Assembly: GCA_013306675.1 (NCBI GenBank)
Contig: JABLUY010000120.1
Coordinates: forward strand, 1 to 64,000
DNA length: 64,000 nucleotides
Direction of reading: 5' to 3'
Origin: Thraustochytrium sp. TN22
Taxonomy: Eukaryota; Sar; Bigyra; Thraustochytrida; Thraustochytriidae
Positions 39,565-47,881 of this stretch are shown here, piece by piece (positions within the stretch are counted from its first letter, which is position 1; every line of letters starts with the position of its first letter). The translations under genes were made by a program, and so were the position numbers. The notes under the pieces were generated by a model. It made no database searches. It saw only the letters and a program-made list of their open reading frames with translations, and was not told the origin of the DNA.

Positions 39565-42513
39565 CTACTCCACGAGGACATGGTGCTCAGGCCCGGCGTC
39601 CTCCCGAGTCGCGACGACGCCCACGGCGGAGGCGCGGGCATAGCCCGCAGCATGGAGGTCATTGAGCAGGGCGTCGACCTTGTCGGCCGGCACGGCGATG
39701 AGGAGACCGCCAGAGGTCTGCGGGTCGTAGAGGAGCGGGTAGCGAATGGCGTGCGCCGCGGCGGCGGCAGCGTGGTTGACGACGGCGCGGCGCAGGCGCG
39801 TGTTCTGCGGCTGCAGCGAGGAGAAGACGCCGCCCTCAACGCAGGCCTCGGCGCCGGCGAGAATGGGCACGTCGGCGGCGCGCAGGTGCGCGAGGAGGTC
39901 GCCCTCACTGGCCTGCATCATCTCGATCAGGTGGCCCATGAGGCCGAAGCCAGTGATGTCGGTGCAGGCAGTGGCGCCATGGTCGCGCGCGAGCAGCGCG
40001 GCCTCGCGATTGGACACCACCATGCTGTCGATGGCCTCGCGGACCCAGGCGCCCTTGGCGAGCACGCGCATATTGGCGGCGAAGAGCGTGCCCGTACCGA
40101 TGGCCTTGGTGACAACGAGGACATCGCCCTTTCGCAGGCCGCCCTTGGTGAGGATGCGGTCCAGAGGCCCGACGACGCCGCTGACCGAGAGGCCGAGCGC
40201 CAGGTCCTTGCCCTCGCACGAGTGGCCGCCGACGAGTGCGCAATTGGACTCGCGCAAGGCGGCGCAGGCGCCGGCCATGAGCTGGCCGAGCACGCCCTCG
40301 ACGACGGGCTCGGCCGCGAAAGGTACGACGGCGATGGCCATGGCAGAGACGGCCTCTGCGCACATGGCGTGGCAGTCGCTGAGCGCGTGGTTGGCGGCGA
40401 TCTGGCCGAAGACAAAGGGGTCGTCGACGAAGGAGCGGAAGTAGTCCACCGTCTGCACGACTCGCGGGCCGCGCGCGTCCTTGCCGCCGAAGCGCACAAC
40501 GGCGCAGTCGTCCGGCGCGTCCAGACCGAGCTCCACCTCGGGCCGCGTGGGCGGCTCGAGCGTCTGCATGACGCGGTCCAGCACGGACTTGCCCACCTTG
40601 GCGCCGCAGCCGCCGCAGCGCATGAGCGAGGCCTTGGTGAGCGCCTCGAGGCTCGAGGCGCCGTCCGCGTCGCCGCTCGCCGCCTCGTCGCCGGGCGCGT
40701 GCAGGTCATCCGCCATGACCGGCAGGAGCGTCGTGAAGCCGGACATCCACTTGCGGTCAATATAGTCCTTCATCTCCCAGAGCCACTTGCCCTCGAGCGC
40801 CACCTCGCCGCGCGACGCCACGCAATAGGGGCGGCCCGTGCCGATGATGCCGAGAAAGTTCTTCTGCGGCACGTAGGTCTCGAGCGCCTCGGCAGCCTGC
40901 GCGACGGGCCGGTCCAGATTGCGGATAGCGCGCCGCAGATTGGCGGCCAGCGGCGGGCCCTGACGCACGGCAAAGACACCGGCCTTGGGGCGCGGGTGCT
41001 CGAGCATGTTGGCACAGTCGCCCGCGGCGAAGACGTTGGGTGTCGACTCGCTCTCCAGCGTCTGCCGCACGCGCACAAAGCCACCGCGGTCCACGGCCAG
41101 GCCCGAGGCCGCCATCCAGTCCTGCGTCTGCGCGCTCGTGCACCAGATGCACTCGTCCGCCTGCACGATGCGGCCGTCGCGCGCGCGTAGACGGCCCTCC
41201 TCGAGACCCACCACCTCGAAGTCGTACACGACGCTCACGCCACGCTCCTTGAGAATACGCGCGAACTTGGTCTGGACGCCCTTGCTATGTGATGGGCAAA
41301 CCACCTTCTTGTTGCTCACGAGCACGAACTGCACGCGCACGCGGCCGGCCGCCACCTGAACGAGGCGCTCCTGCATTGACAGCGCCAGCTCTACGCCGCC
41401 GGCGCCGGCGCCCACAACCGCGATCGTCAGCGGCTCGTCCGTGTCCGAATCCTCCTGCGCAGAGGCCTCGACGCCGTCTTCCGCAGCCGAGCCGCCTGCG
41501 CCGGCCCGTGCCATTTTCCCTGCGGCCGCAGCCCGCTCCTCGACGCTGTCCACGAGCGCCTGCCAGCGCTCCGAGAACTTCCAGATGGGCTTGACGGGCG
41601 TGGCGCGCACAGCGGCCGCCGTGTCGCTGCCGCTCGGCAGCATCTGCGGAGACGAGCCGATGTCGATGGACAGCACGTCGTAGCGGATGGGCGGTCGCCG
41701 CGGGTCGTCCGTGTGCACGAGCTTGCGATCCAGGTCGATGCCCGTCGCTGAGGCCAGCACGAGCCGCACGCCACCGAACTGGCACAAGCGAACCAAGTCG
41801 ATGTGGCACTCCTCGCGCGTGTACGCGCCGGCCACGTGGCCAGGCAGCATACCCGAGTACGGCGTGTCCACCTCGGGCGTGATGAGCGTCACGCGGAGCC
41901 CTGCCTCCGGCTTCATGCCAATGTTTTTAACCACGAACGCGTGCGAGTGCCCGCCGCCGATGAGCACAAGGTCGCGGCCTACCGGCGTCTGCGCCGCCAT
42001 CATCTTGCTTTCGGCCATTTTCTTGCTGCTGCTGCTACTGCTGCTGCCGCTGCCGCTGCTGCTGCTGCCACCGCCGAAAAGAAAGCTACCGAGACCACCA
42101 CCGCTGCTCCTGCCAGCGCTGCGCTCGCCCCCCAAAATGAGCCCCACCACGCCGGGCGGCCATCCGAAGCGCGACCTGTCGCCGTGCGTCATGGCGGCCC
42201 AGTCCACGTGCGGCAGCGCGAGTGCCCTCGCCTGCGCAAGCTTGGCCTCTCTGCCTTCGCCGCCCTTCGCGAGCCTCCCCTGCAGCGCCTGGTCCATGCA
42301 CCGCTGCAGCTCCGGTCCCCAGAGCACCTCGTACGCCGCGCGCTGCGCGAGCGCCACCTGCGCCACGGACTCCCACGGCGTCTGCACGAGCGCCAGCGCC
42401 TGCCGCGCCGCCAGCTGCGCCACCACGCGCGCCCAGTCCACCCAGAACAGGCTCGCCGGCGCGCGCCACGCCCCGTGCGCCAGCCACCACGCGCAACTGC
42501 ACGCCGCGCCCAT
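39565..42513 (-). CDS. NADH-dehydrogenase-like oxidoreductase fused to selenide, water dikinase (SelD)
   Basis: The 982-residue fusion has three parts. Residues 1-170 are an Ala/Trp-rich and Ser-rich extension of unknown role. Residues about 175-590 form an FAD/NAD(P) disulphide-oxidoreductase-type domain, with the dinucleotide motif LVLIGGGHSHAF near 179, a second at VVGAGAGGVELA, and the FAD-binding end VFAAGDCANM. Residues about 630-982 are selenophosphate synthetase, which makes selenophosphate for Sec-tRNA. The active-site region reads RCGGCGAKVG with Cys, not Sec, followed by GLDAPDDCAVVRF, VGGHSCEGKDLALG and TDITGFGLMGHL. Oxidoreductase-SelD fusions are known from some bacteria and protists. 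The ATG at 42513 is used because the next upstream start is GTG. The gene is divergent from TELO2. Confidence 0.93.
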   Translation of the reverse strand: MGAACSCAWWLAHGAWRAPASLFWVDWARVVAQLAARQALALVQTPWESVAQVALAQRAAYEVLWGPELQRCMDQALQGRLAKGGEGREAKLAQARALALPHVDWAAMTHGDRSRFGWPPGVVGLILGGERSAGRSSGGGLGSFLFGGGSSSSGSGSSSSSSSKKMAESKMMAAQTPVGRDLVLIGGGHSHAFVVKNIGMKPEAGLRVTLITPEVDTPYSGMLPGHVAGAYTREECHIDLVRLCQFGGVRLVLASATGIDLDRKLVHTDDPRRPPIRYDVLSIDIGSSPQMLPSGSDTAAAVRATPVKPIWKFSERWQALVDSVEERAAAAGKMARAGAGGSAAEDGVEASAQEDSDTDEPLTIAVVGAGAGGVELALSMQERLVQVAAGRVRVQFVLVSNKKVVCPSHSKGVQTKFARILKERGVSVVYDFEVVGLEEGRLRARDGRIVQADECIWCTSAQTQDWMAASGLAVDRGGFVRVRQTLESESTPNVFAAGDCANMLEHPRPKAGVFAVRQGPPLAANLRRAIRNLDRPVAQAAEALETYVPQKNFLGIIGTGRPYCVASRGEVALEGKWLWEMKDYIDRKWMSGFTTLLPVMADDLHAPGDEAASGDADGASSLEALTKASLMRCGGCGAKVGKSVLDRVMQTLEPPTRPEVELGLDAPDDCAVVRFGGKDARGPRVVQTVDYFRSFVDDPFVFGQIAANHALSDCHAMCAEAVSAMAIAVVPFAAEPVVEGVLGQLMAGACAALRESNCALVGGHSCEGKDLALGLSVSGVVGPLDRILTKGGLRKGDVLVVTKAIGTGTLFAANMRVLAKGAWVREAIDSMVVSNREAALLARDHGATACTDITGFGLMGHLIEMMQASEGDLLAHLRAADVPILAGAEACVEGGVFSSLQPQNTRLRRAVVNHAAAAAAHAIRYPLLYDPQTSGGLLIAVPADKVDALLNDLHAAGYARASAVGVVATREDAGPEHHVLVE

Positions 42514-43127
42514 CCACCGCGCCACGCGCGCGACGCCCCGGCCGGCCGGATGGGAAGGAAGCCTGGATGGATAGCTTTCTGCCGAGCTGTGCGGGCCCGA
42601 CGCCTGTTCGCTCGCCTCTCACGCACAGTCACTGACAGGCCCGCCTCGCCTCGCCTCGCCTCGCCTCGCCTCGCCTCGGCCGCTCGCCTCGGCTGCCGCG
42701 CTCGAGCGTCTGGACACGGCGGGGCGCGGCCGCTGCTGGCGGCCCTGCCAGCCCTGACCCGCGCGCGCGCGCGCAGACTGCGGCTGCGAACGAGGTCTGC
42801 CGCTGCCGCCGCAAGGCTGCGTTGCACTGCTGCATGCAGCCGCGTTTTCGAATTTTCAAAATTCGTTCATCCAAAAGCGGAGTGACGCCGCGAGGCGAGG
42901 CGAGGCGACGCGAGGCGAGGCGAGGCGAGGCGAGGCGACGCGAGGCGAGGCGAGGCTGGCGACGCGGCGAACGCAAGCAAGCGAAGGTCAGTCGGCGAGC
43001 ACCAGGGCGGCGACGCGCCGCCGAAAAGGCAGCCTCGGAGCCGCATCAGGAGGATGCGGCGGTGGTCCTGGCCTCTGTGAGAGCAGACTCTCATCGACGC
43101 CACGGCGTGTCCACGCCGGCCGCGAAG
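42514..43127. other. Divergent promoter region, SelD fusion / TELO2
   Basis: The gap holds two complementary pentamer arrays: CTCGC units at 42642-42680 and GAGGC/GCGAG units at 42889-42957. No gene is recognised. Confidence 0.55.
42642..42957. repeat. Complementary CTCGC and GCGAG pentamer arrays
   Basis: About seven CTCGC units on the left face about thirteen GCGAG-type units on the right, 210 bp apart. Because one is the complement of the other, single-stranded DNA or RNA spanning both could fold into a long hairpin. Confidence 0.85.
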
Positions 43128-45788
43128 ATGGAGGCGGCGCGCGGGCTCGTGGGCGAGCTGGAGCGCGCGGCCGCCGCGCGGTCGGAGGACGGGCCGCGGC
43201 TCGCCGCCGTCATGGCAGCGGCGAGGGCTGTGGCGGCGCGCGCCCGGCCGAGCGCGTCGAGACGGGAGACGCTGGCCTGGGCCGCCCTCGTGAGCAGACT
43301 GCTGCCGTTCGTGGCCGCCTTCAGCGCCGTCCTGACGGCGAGGGACCGCGACGACGTGCAAAAGGCCCTGGCCGTGGTCCGGCCGGCTCAAGAGGCCCCA
43401 GACCTGACCGCCTTCTTGGGCAGCCACGGCGCTCTCGCGGAGCTGCACCGCCTCGTGCAGTCCGACGACGCGCGCGAGGCGTCGGGCTTCGGCCTCGGAG
43501 CCGGCACGGGCAGTAGCGACGTGGCTGCGCGCCGGCAGACGCTGGCGCTCGCGCAGGAGCTGCTTGAACCGCCGCTGACCGACGAGCGCGCGCTGCGGCG
43601 CCTGGCGAGGGACGCCGAGGCGCAGGGGCTCGTGGACGTCCTTGTGCGGGCCCTTGGCAACCTCCCGGACTACTGCTGCGGCCCGCTCGCAGCGCCCTCG
43701 TCGTCATTGTCGTTGGCGTCGGCGCCAGCGTCGACGGCAACCTCCCTGCCCTGGGCGCGGCAGCCCAAACAGTACTTCGCCGCGCTCGCCGCAGCGATGG
43801 TGCGCGCGGGCTCAGGCGAGCTGGGCTCGGCTTTCGCCGCCAAGCTCGTAGCCATCGGTCAGGTCGATGCACTGGTGCAGACGGTGGTGGCACGGACGGC
43901 TGATCCGCTGCCGCAACTCGTGCTGCCGCCGCGCCTGCTGGACGCCCTGCCCGCGACCTCGCGGGAAACCCTGTGGAAGGCTCTCCTGCGCGCAGGCGAG
44001 GCGCGCCTCGGCCGAGACGCAACTCCGGAGCACATGGCAGCCTGGGCGGCGCTCGTGCTCCCCACGGAGCTGGTGCAGGACCCAGAGAGCCACGCCCACG
44101 ACTTTGCCTTCCGCAAGCTTCTCCTGCGGCCGCGCACCATCTCGCGTTGCGTCCTGTGGGGGCTTGTGCGGCACCTGACGCGCGTCAGCGAGGCTGCGGG
44201 TGGCCGCGACGCGCTCATCGACAGGACGCGGCACGTGGCGAGCATCTGGGGCGACCGCGCCTTTGTGGGGGGCAGCGATGTGGACACTCTCCACTTCGTG
44301 AGCGGCTCCCTGTACAACCTGCTGACGCAGCTGGAGGCCGCCGAGATTTCGCGCGGCGGCATCATGACGCGCGTCATCACGGGCGTGCCGCTCTATTTTG
44401 ACCTCGCAGACCCAGGCGTACGCAGGCTCGGCATGCTCATGGCCGTGCAAGTTGCGCGCTGCTCGGGGCAGGGCGACGACGCGGTCCACTTTGAGGATTT
44501 GGACAGCGCGGTCTACGCTGGCTTTCTTTTCGCGCCGCCGGGCGATCGCTTCTATTTCGCAACTGAGGACGACGGCCAGAGCAAGAACGAGTCGGCTGGC
44601 GAGGATCTTGTCCCGGCAGCGCCAGCGGCGCCAGCAGAGCCATCAGAGCCATCAGAGCCATCAGGCCCTCAAGCATCAGAGCAGCCTTCAGAAGCGAGAA
44701 AATCGTACAGTATCTGGGACGACAGCAGCGACGAGGAGGACGAGGAGGACGACCCAGCGGGCGCGGACAGCGACGACGAGAGCGTTCATGGGGGAGCTGC
44801 CGCAGCCGCCGAGAAGCTCCCTGGGCTCCGCGCACAGGACGCAGACACGGACGAGGGCGAGAAGGCGGCGGCGGCTGCTCTCATGCCGGCGTACCTGCAC
44901 GACGCTGTGGCAGTGCTGCAGGAGGCCAAGGACTACGCAAGCTTCTGCGGCTGCCTGCACGGGCTGGCAACACTGGTGAGGCGGCGGCCTGCGGACCTGG
45001 ACACTGGCGCCGCGGACCTGACCCGCGTCGTCCTGCACCTGGAGAACAAGTTTAATGACGACCGTTTCCTGGGCGCGCGCGCGGCCGCGCTCGTGGCGCT
45101 CGTGGAGACGGCACCGGCCGCCAGTGCGGCGGTCCTGGTGACCGAGGCGACCCAGGAGCGGCCGACGTTCTTGAGCCTTCGCACGGGCGCCATGGAGGCG
45201 CTTGTAGAGGGTGCGCAGCAGCTGCAAAAGGGGCCCGCGGTGAAGGCGGACGAGGGCCCTCCTGCTGCTGCTGCTGCGGCCGGCGCGGTGGACGAGAGCC
45301 AGCGCGTGGGGCGCGTGACGCGCAGGTGGGGCCAGCGACGCACGCCGCTGCCGCGCGAGCACCGCAGCCGGTTCGCCGGGCTCGCGGGCCCTGTGTTCTT
45401 TTACCCTCTGCTCAACGGCGGCCTCGCCGCGATGCACGCGCCCGGCATGCAAGAGCCGCTGGTCCTGTCCAAATTCGTCTATGCGCTGGCGTCCATCCTG
45501 GCGGCGGCGCGCAACGCGCCCGACACGAGCCGCATGGGGCTGGCACTCTTCCGCCTGCTGTGGACGTTGCGCCGCAGCGAGGACGCGCAAGTCAGACGCG
45601 CTGTCCTCTTCGCGCTGGCGCAGGTTCTTTACGCCGTGCCGGTCTCGGTGCTATCCAGCGACGAGGACTGGCTGACGCACCTCGAGGAGGCGCGCGCGTG
45701 GGTGGCCTGGGTGATCGAGGGCGACGCGGACGGGCCGTGCCGCGAGCAGGCCAGCCTCTTGCTCCGAATTCTATCGCCCGCCTCGTAA
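43128..45788 (+). CDS. TELO2: TELO2/Tel2-like PIKK maturation factor
   Basis: The 886-residue helical-repeat protein resembles Tel2/TELO2, which with TTI1 and TTI2 forms the TTT complex that stabilises ATM, ATR, mTOR and other PI3K-like kinases through HSP90. Recognisable parts include LPDYCCGPL near residue 180 and the QYFAALAAAMV helix. The C-terminal domain starts at PAYLHDAVAVLQEAKDYASF (about 585) and runs through VLHLENKFNDDRFLGARAAA, and the closing segment FFYPLLNGGLAAM precedes the last helical block. A Ser/Glu/Asp-rich acidic linker at about 490-560 matches the linker that CK2 phosphorylates in TELO2. Similarity is by overall pattern. The ATG at 43128 gives the usual length; the open frame continues upstream through simple repeats. 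Confidence 0.8.
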   Translation: MEAARGLVGELERAAAARSEDGPRLAAVMAAARAVAARARPSASRRETLAWAALVSRLLPFVAAFSAVLTARDRDDVQKALAVVRPAQEAPDLTAFLGSHGALAELHRLVQSDDAREASGFGLGAGTGSSDVAARRQTLALAQELLEPPLTDERALRRLARDAEAQGLVDVLVRALGNLPDYCCGPLAAPSSSLSLASAPASTATSLPWARQPKQYFAALAAAMVRAGSGELGSAFAAKLVAIGQVDALVQTVVARTADPLPQLVLPPRLLDALPATSRETLWKALLRAGEARLGRDATPEHMAAWAALVLPTELVQDPESHAHDFAFRKLLLRPRTISRCVLWGLVRHLTRVSEAAGGRDALIDRTRHVASIWGDRAFVGGSDVDTLHFVSGSLYNLLTQLEAAEISRGGIMTRVITGVPLYFDLADPGVRRLGMLMAVQVARCSGQGDDAVHFEDLDSAVYAGFLFAPPGDRFYFATEDDGQSKNESAGEDLVPAAPAAPAEPSEPSEPSGPQASEQPSEARKSYSIWDDSSDEEDEEDDPAGADSDDESVHGGAAAAAEKLPGLRAQDADTDEGEKAAAAALMPAYLHDAVAVLQEAKDYASFCGCLHGLATLVRRRPADLDTGAADLTRVVLHLENKFNDDRFLGARAAALVALVETAPAASAAVLVTEATQERPTFLSLRTGAMEALVEGAQQLQKGPAVKADEGPPAAAAAAGAVDESQRVGRVTRRWGQRRTPLPREHRSRFAGLAGPVFFYPLLNGGLAAMHAPGMQEPLVLSKFVYALASILAAARNAPDTSRMGLALFRLLWTLRRSEDAQVRRAVLFALAQVLYAVPVSVLSSDEDWLTHLEEARAWVAWVIEGDADGPCREQASLLLRILSPAS

Positions 45789-45859
45789 ATAAGTAAGTAC
45801 GCGAGGCGAGAAGCACCCCGCTTCAGCGCCTAGGCTACGATGCGCTGCTTGGCCTCTAG

Positions 45860-46408
45860 CTAGCTAGCTAGAGGCTCTTGGTCGTCTTCCTCTTGCTGAT
45901 CACCAACCTGAAAGGCGACGCGGATGCGCAACGAGCACGAGGGACACTCGAAGAGGTCGCGGCCGGCGTCGAGGTCGTCCTCAGCGACGGCGACCTTGTC
46001 GCCACAGCGGCAGACATGCAGGAAGCGGCGCTGCTCGCCGTCCCAGGCGAGGTCGTCTAGGTCCACGTCGGCGGCGGCCAGCTCTGACGCCTGGCGCGCG
46101 TCGAGGCGCGCGTCGTAGTCCTTGCGTTGCACTGGGTCGCCTAGCACGGCCCAGGCCTCCTGCACGGCGTGGAAGCGCTGCTGCAGGTCTTCGTCGTCCT
46201 CGCCGGGCTTGGCGTTGGTGGCGTTAGTGGTGGTGGTGGTGGTGGTGGTGGTGGTGGTGGTGGTGGTGGAAGCGTTGGTGGTGGCGGCGGTGGCCGGCCG
46301 CGCCTTGTCCGGGTGCAGCGCGAGCGCGAGCGCCAGGTAGCAGCGGCGCAGGTCGGCGTGTGAGGCGCTGGGCGTTGCGCCCAGCACCGCGTACAAGTCG
46401 CGCTCCAT
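45860..46408 (-). CDS. DPH4: Diphthamide biosynthesis protein 4 (DPH4/DNAJC24)
   Basis: The product is a J-domain protein with a CSL zinc finger, which supplies electrons and iron to the Dph1-Dph2 step of diphthamide synthesis on elongation factor 2. The J-domain begins DLYAVLGATPSASHADLRRC and has the HPD motif (ALHPDKAR). A poly-Thr run of 14 from a GGT microsatellite sits between the HPD loop and helix III. The CSL-type zinc ligands are CRCGD and ECPSC. The ATG at 46408 puts the J-domain at the N terminus; another in-frame ATG lies at 46465. The stop codon TAG is part of a GCTA array, so the array also encodes the last residues. The end is only 71 bp from the end of TELO2. Confidence 0.9.
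   Translation of the reverse strand: MERDLYAVLGATPSASHADLRRCYLALALALHPDKARPATAATTNASTTTTTTTTTTTTTTNATNAKPGEDDEDLQQRFHAVQEAWAVLGDPVQRKDYDARLDARQASELAAADVDLDDLAWDGEQRRFLHVCRCGDKVAVAEDDLDAGRDLFECPSCSLRIRVAFQVGDQQEEDDQEPLAS
46227..46268. repeat. GGT microsatellite coding for poly-Thr in DPH4
   Basis: Fourteen GGT units on the plus strand read as ACC (Thr) codons on the minus strand. The run lies inside the J-domain of DPH4. Confidence 0.95.
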
Positions 46409-46723
46409 TCTTTTGTCGGTCAGGTTGTTCGAATGGCCGCGGCGCGGCGCGTGCGTCCGCGTCATGCCAACCTTCGGCGCAACGAGTCAGAGACAGAAGC
46501 AGAAGCGATAGCAAACCTCCGCTGCTCTCACAGTCAGTGCCGCCGCGCGAGACGACGGCGCGAGCGGACGGGCAGCAGAGCCGAGCGGAGCCGAGCCGAG
46601 CCGAGCCGAGCCGCGCAGAGCGGAGCACAGCCGCACGCGAGCTTCGGTCACGGTGCGAGCAGGCGCAGCGAGGCGCACCCGCTTAGCTAGCTCGCAAGGG
46701 ACGAGACAAGCCGGTAGGACAAG
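46409..46723. other. Divergent promoter region, DPH4 / sideroflexin
   Basis: A 315-bp gap containing CCGAG pentamers (46580-46613) and a short GCTAG element at 46684-46692. It is short enough to be a shared bidirectional promoter. Confidence 0.6.
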
Positions 46724-47710
46724 ATGCAGGCGGCCGTGGAGCGGCTGCGCGCGAAGCGCTTCTCGCTGGATGCCGAGGAGTTCGACCAGGAAGAGCTGGG
46801 CGGGCGCGTGCTCAAGTTCGTGAACCAGGTGGACCCGCGCACATTGGCGCCAGGCTACTTTTTCGGCGTGCCGCTGGAGGAGGCCAAGGCGCGGCTGCAG
46901 GCATACAAGGAGGGCGGCGCGGCCGCCGCGGGGCTCTCGGACGATGACCTGTGGACGGCGAAGAAGATCGTGTCGAGCGCCGTGCACCCGCAGTCCGGCG
47001 AGACGATCCTGCCGCCGTTCCGCATGTCGGGCTTTGTGCCGTTCGGCACGCCCATCGTGGTGGGTATGCTGCTGGCGTCGAGCCCGGCGCAGAACGTGTT
47101 CTGGCAGTGGGCGAACCAGTCGCACAACGCCGCCATCAACTACTGCAATCGCAACATGTCGGCGCCGGTCAGCAGTCAGGATATGGCTTTCAGCTACGGC
47201 GTGGCGGTCTCGTCGGCGATCGGCGTGGTGCTGGCCATGGACCGCGTGGTGTCGCGCATGCGCGCGCCGGTGCTGCAGCGCTTCGTGCCTTTCATCGCCG
47301 TGGCGTCGGCGAACCTGCTGAACGTGACGCTAATGCGTCGCATGGAGCTCTCGAGCGGTATTACAGTCTTCGACGAGACTGGCAAGGAGCTAGGCGCGTC
47401 CCAGGTGGCCGCCAAGAAGGCGCTGGCCGAGACGGCGCTCACGCGCGTTGTGCTGCCGGTGCCCATCCTCGTGCTGTCGCCGCTGCTGCTCATGGCCACG
47501 GAGAAGCTCATCCCGGCCGTGCGGAGCCGGCCGGGCCTGCGCGTTGTGGCGCAGGCCACCTTTGTCTCTCTTACCTTCATGCTTGGCCTGCCGTTGTCGC
47601 TGAGCATCTTTCGCGAGCGCGGTGAGCTTCCGGCATCCTCGCTCGAGGAGGGCCTGCGCGCCAAGCTCTCGTCCCCGGACGCCAAGGTGTTTTACAGCAA
47701 GGGCCTGTAG
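46724..47710 (+). CDS. Sideroflexin-family mitochondrial carrier
   Basis: The 328-residue protein is a sideroflexin, an inner-mitochondrial-membrane carrier; animal SFXN1 imports serine for one-carbon metabolism. The length matches the family. Conserved segments are AVHPQSGETILPPFRMSGFV (the usual HPDTGE is HPQSGE here), the family signature WANQSHNAAINYCNRN, and FDETGKELGASQVAAKKALA. About five hydrophobic segments follow the soluble N terminus. The start at 46724 is the first ATG and lies 315 bp from the divergent DPH4 start. Which sideroflexin subtype it is cannot be told. Confidence 0.95.
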   Translation: MQAAVERLRAKRFSLDAEEFDQEELGGRVLKFVNQVDPRTLAPGYFFGVPLEEAKARLQAYKEGGAAAAGLSDDDLWTAKKIVSSAVHPQSGETILPPFRMSGFVPFGTPIVVGMLLASSPAQNVFWQWANQSHNAAINYCNRNMSAPVSSQDMAFSYGVAVSSAIGVVLAMDRVVSRMRAPVLQRFVPFIAVASANLLNVTLMRRMELSSGITVFDETGKELGASQVAAKKALAETALTRVVLPVPILVLSPLLLMATEKLIPAVRSRPGLRVVAQATFVSLTFMLGLPLSLSIFRERGELPASSLEEGLRAKLSSPDAKVFYSKGL

Positions 47711-47881
47711 GCTCCCCTCCTGAGCATAGACGACGGCCGCGCGAAGACGGCAAGATCGACGCCAGGCAAAAGCCAAATGGTAGAGTCATTCATGAGTTCC
47801 ATTGCATATGTACGTGGCATGGTGGAGCCGAGACGGGGTTCGCGCGCGTATCTTCGTGACGCTTTCCTTCGGGGCGCTGAC

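Noticed and set aside
39565-42513. SelD as a selenoprotein with in-frame UGA
   Set aside because: The active-site position is an ordinary Cys codon in RCGGCGAK and the frame has no internal UGA.
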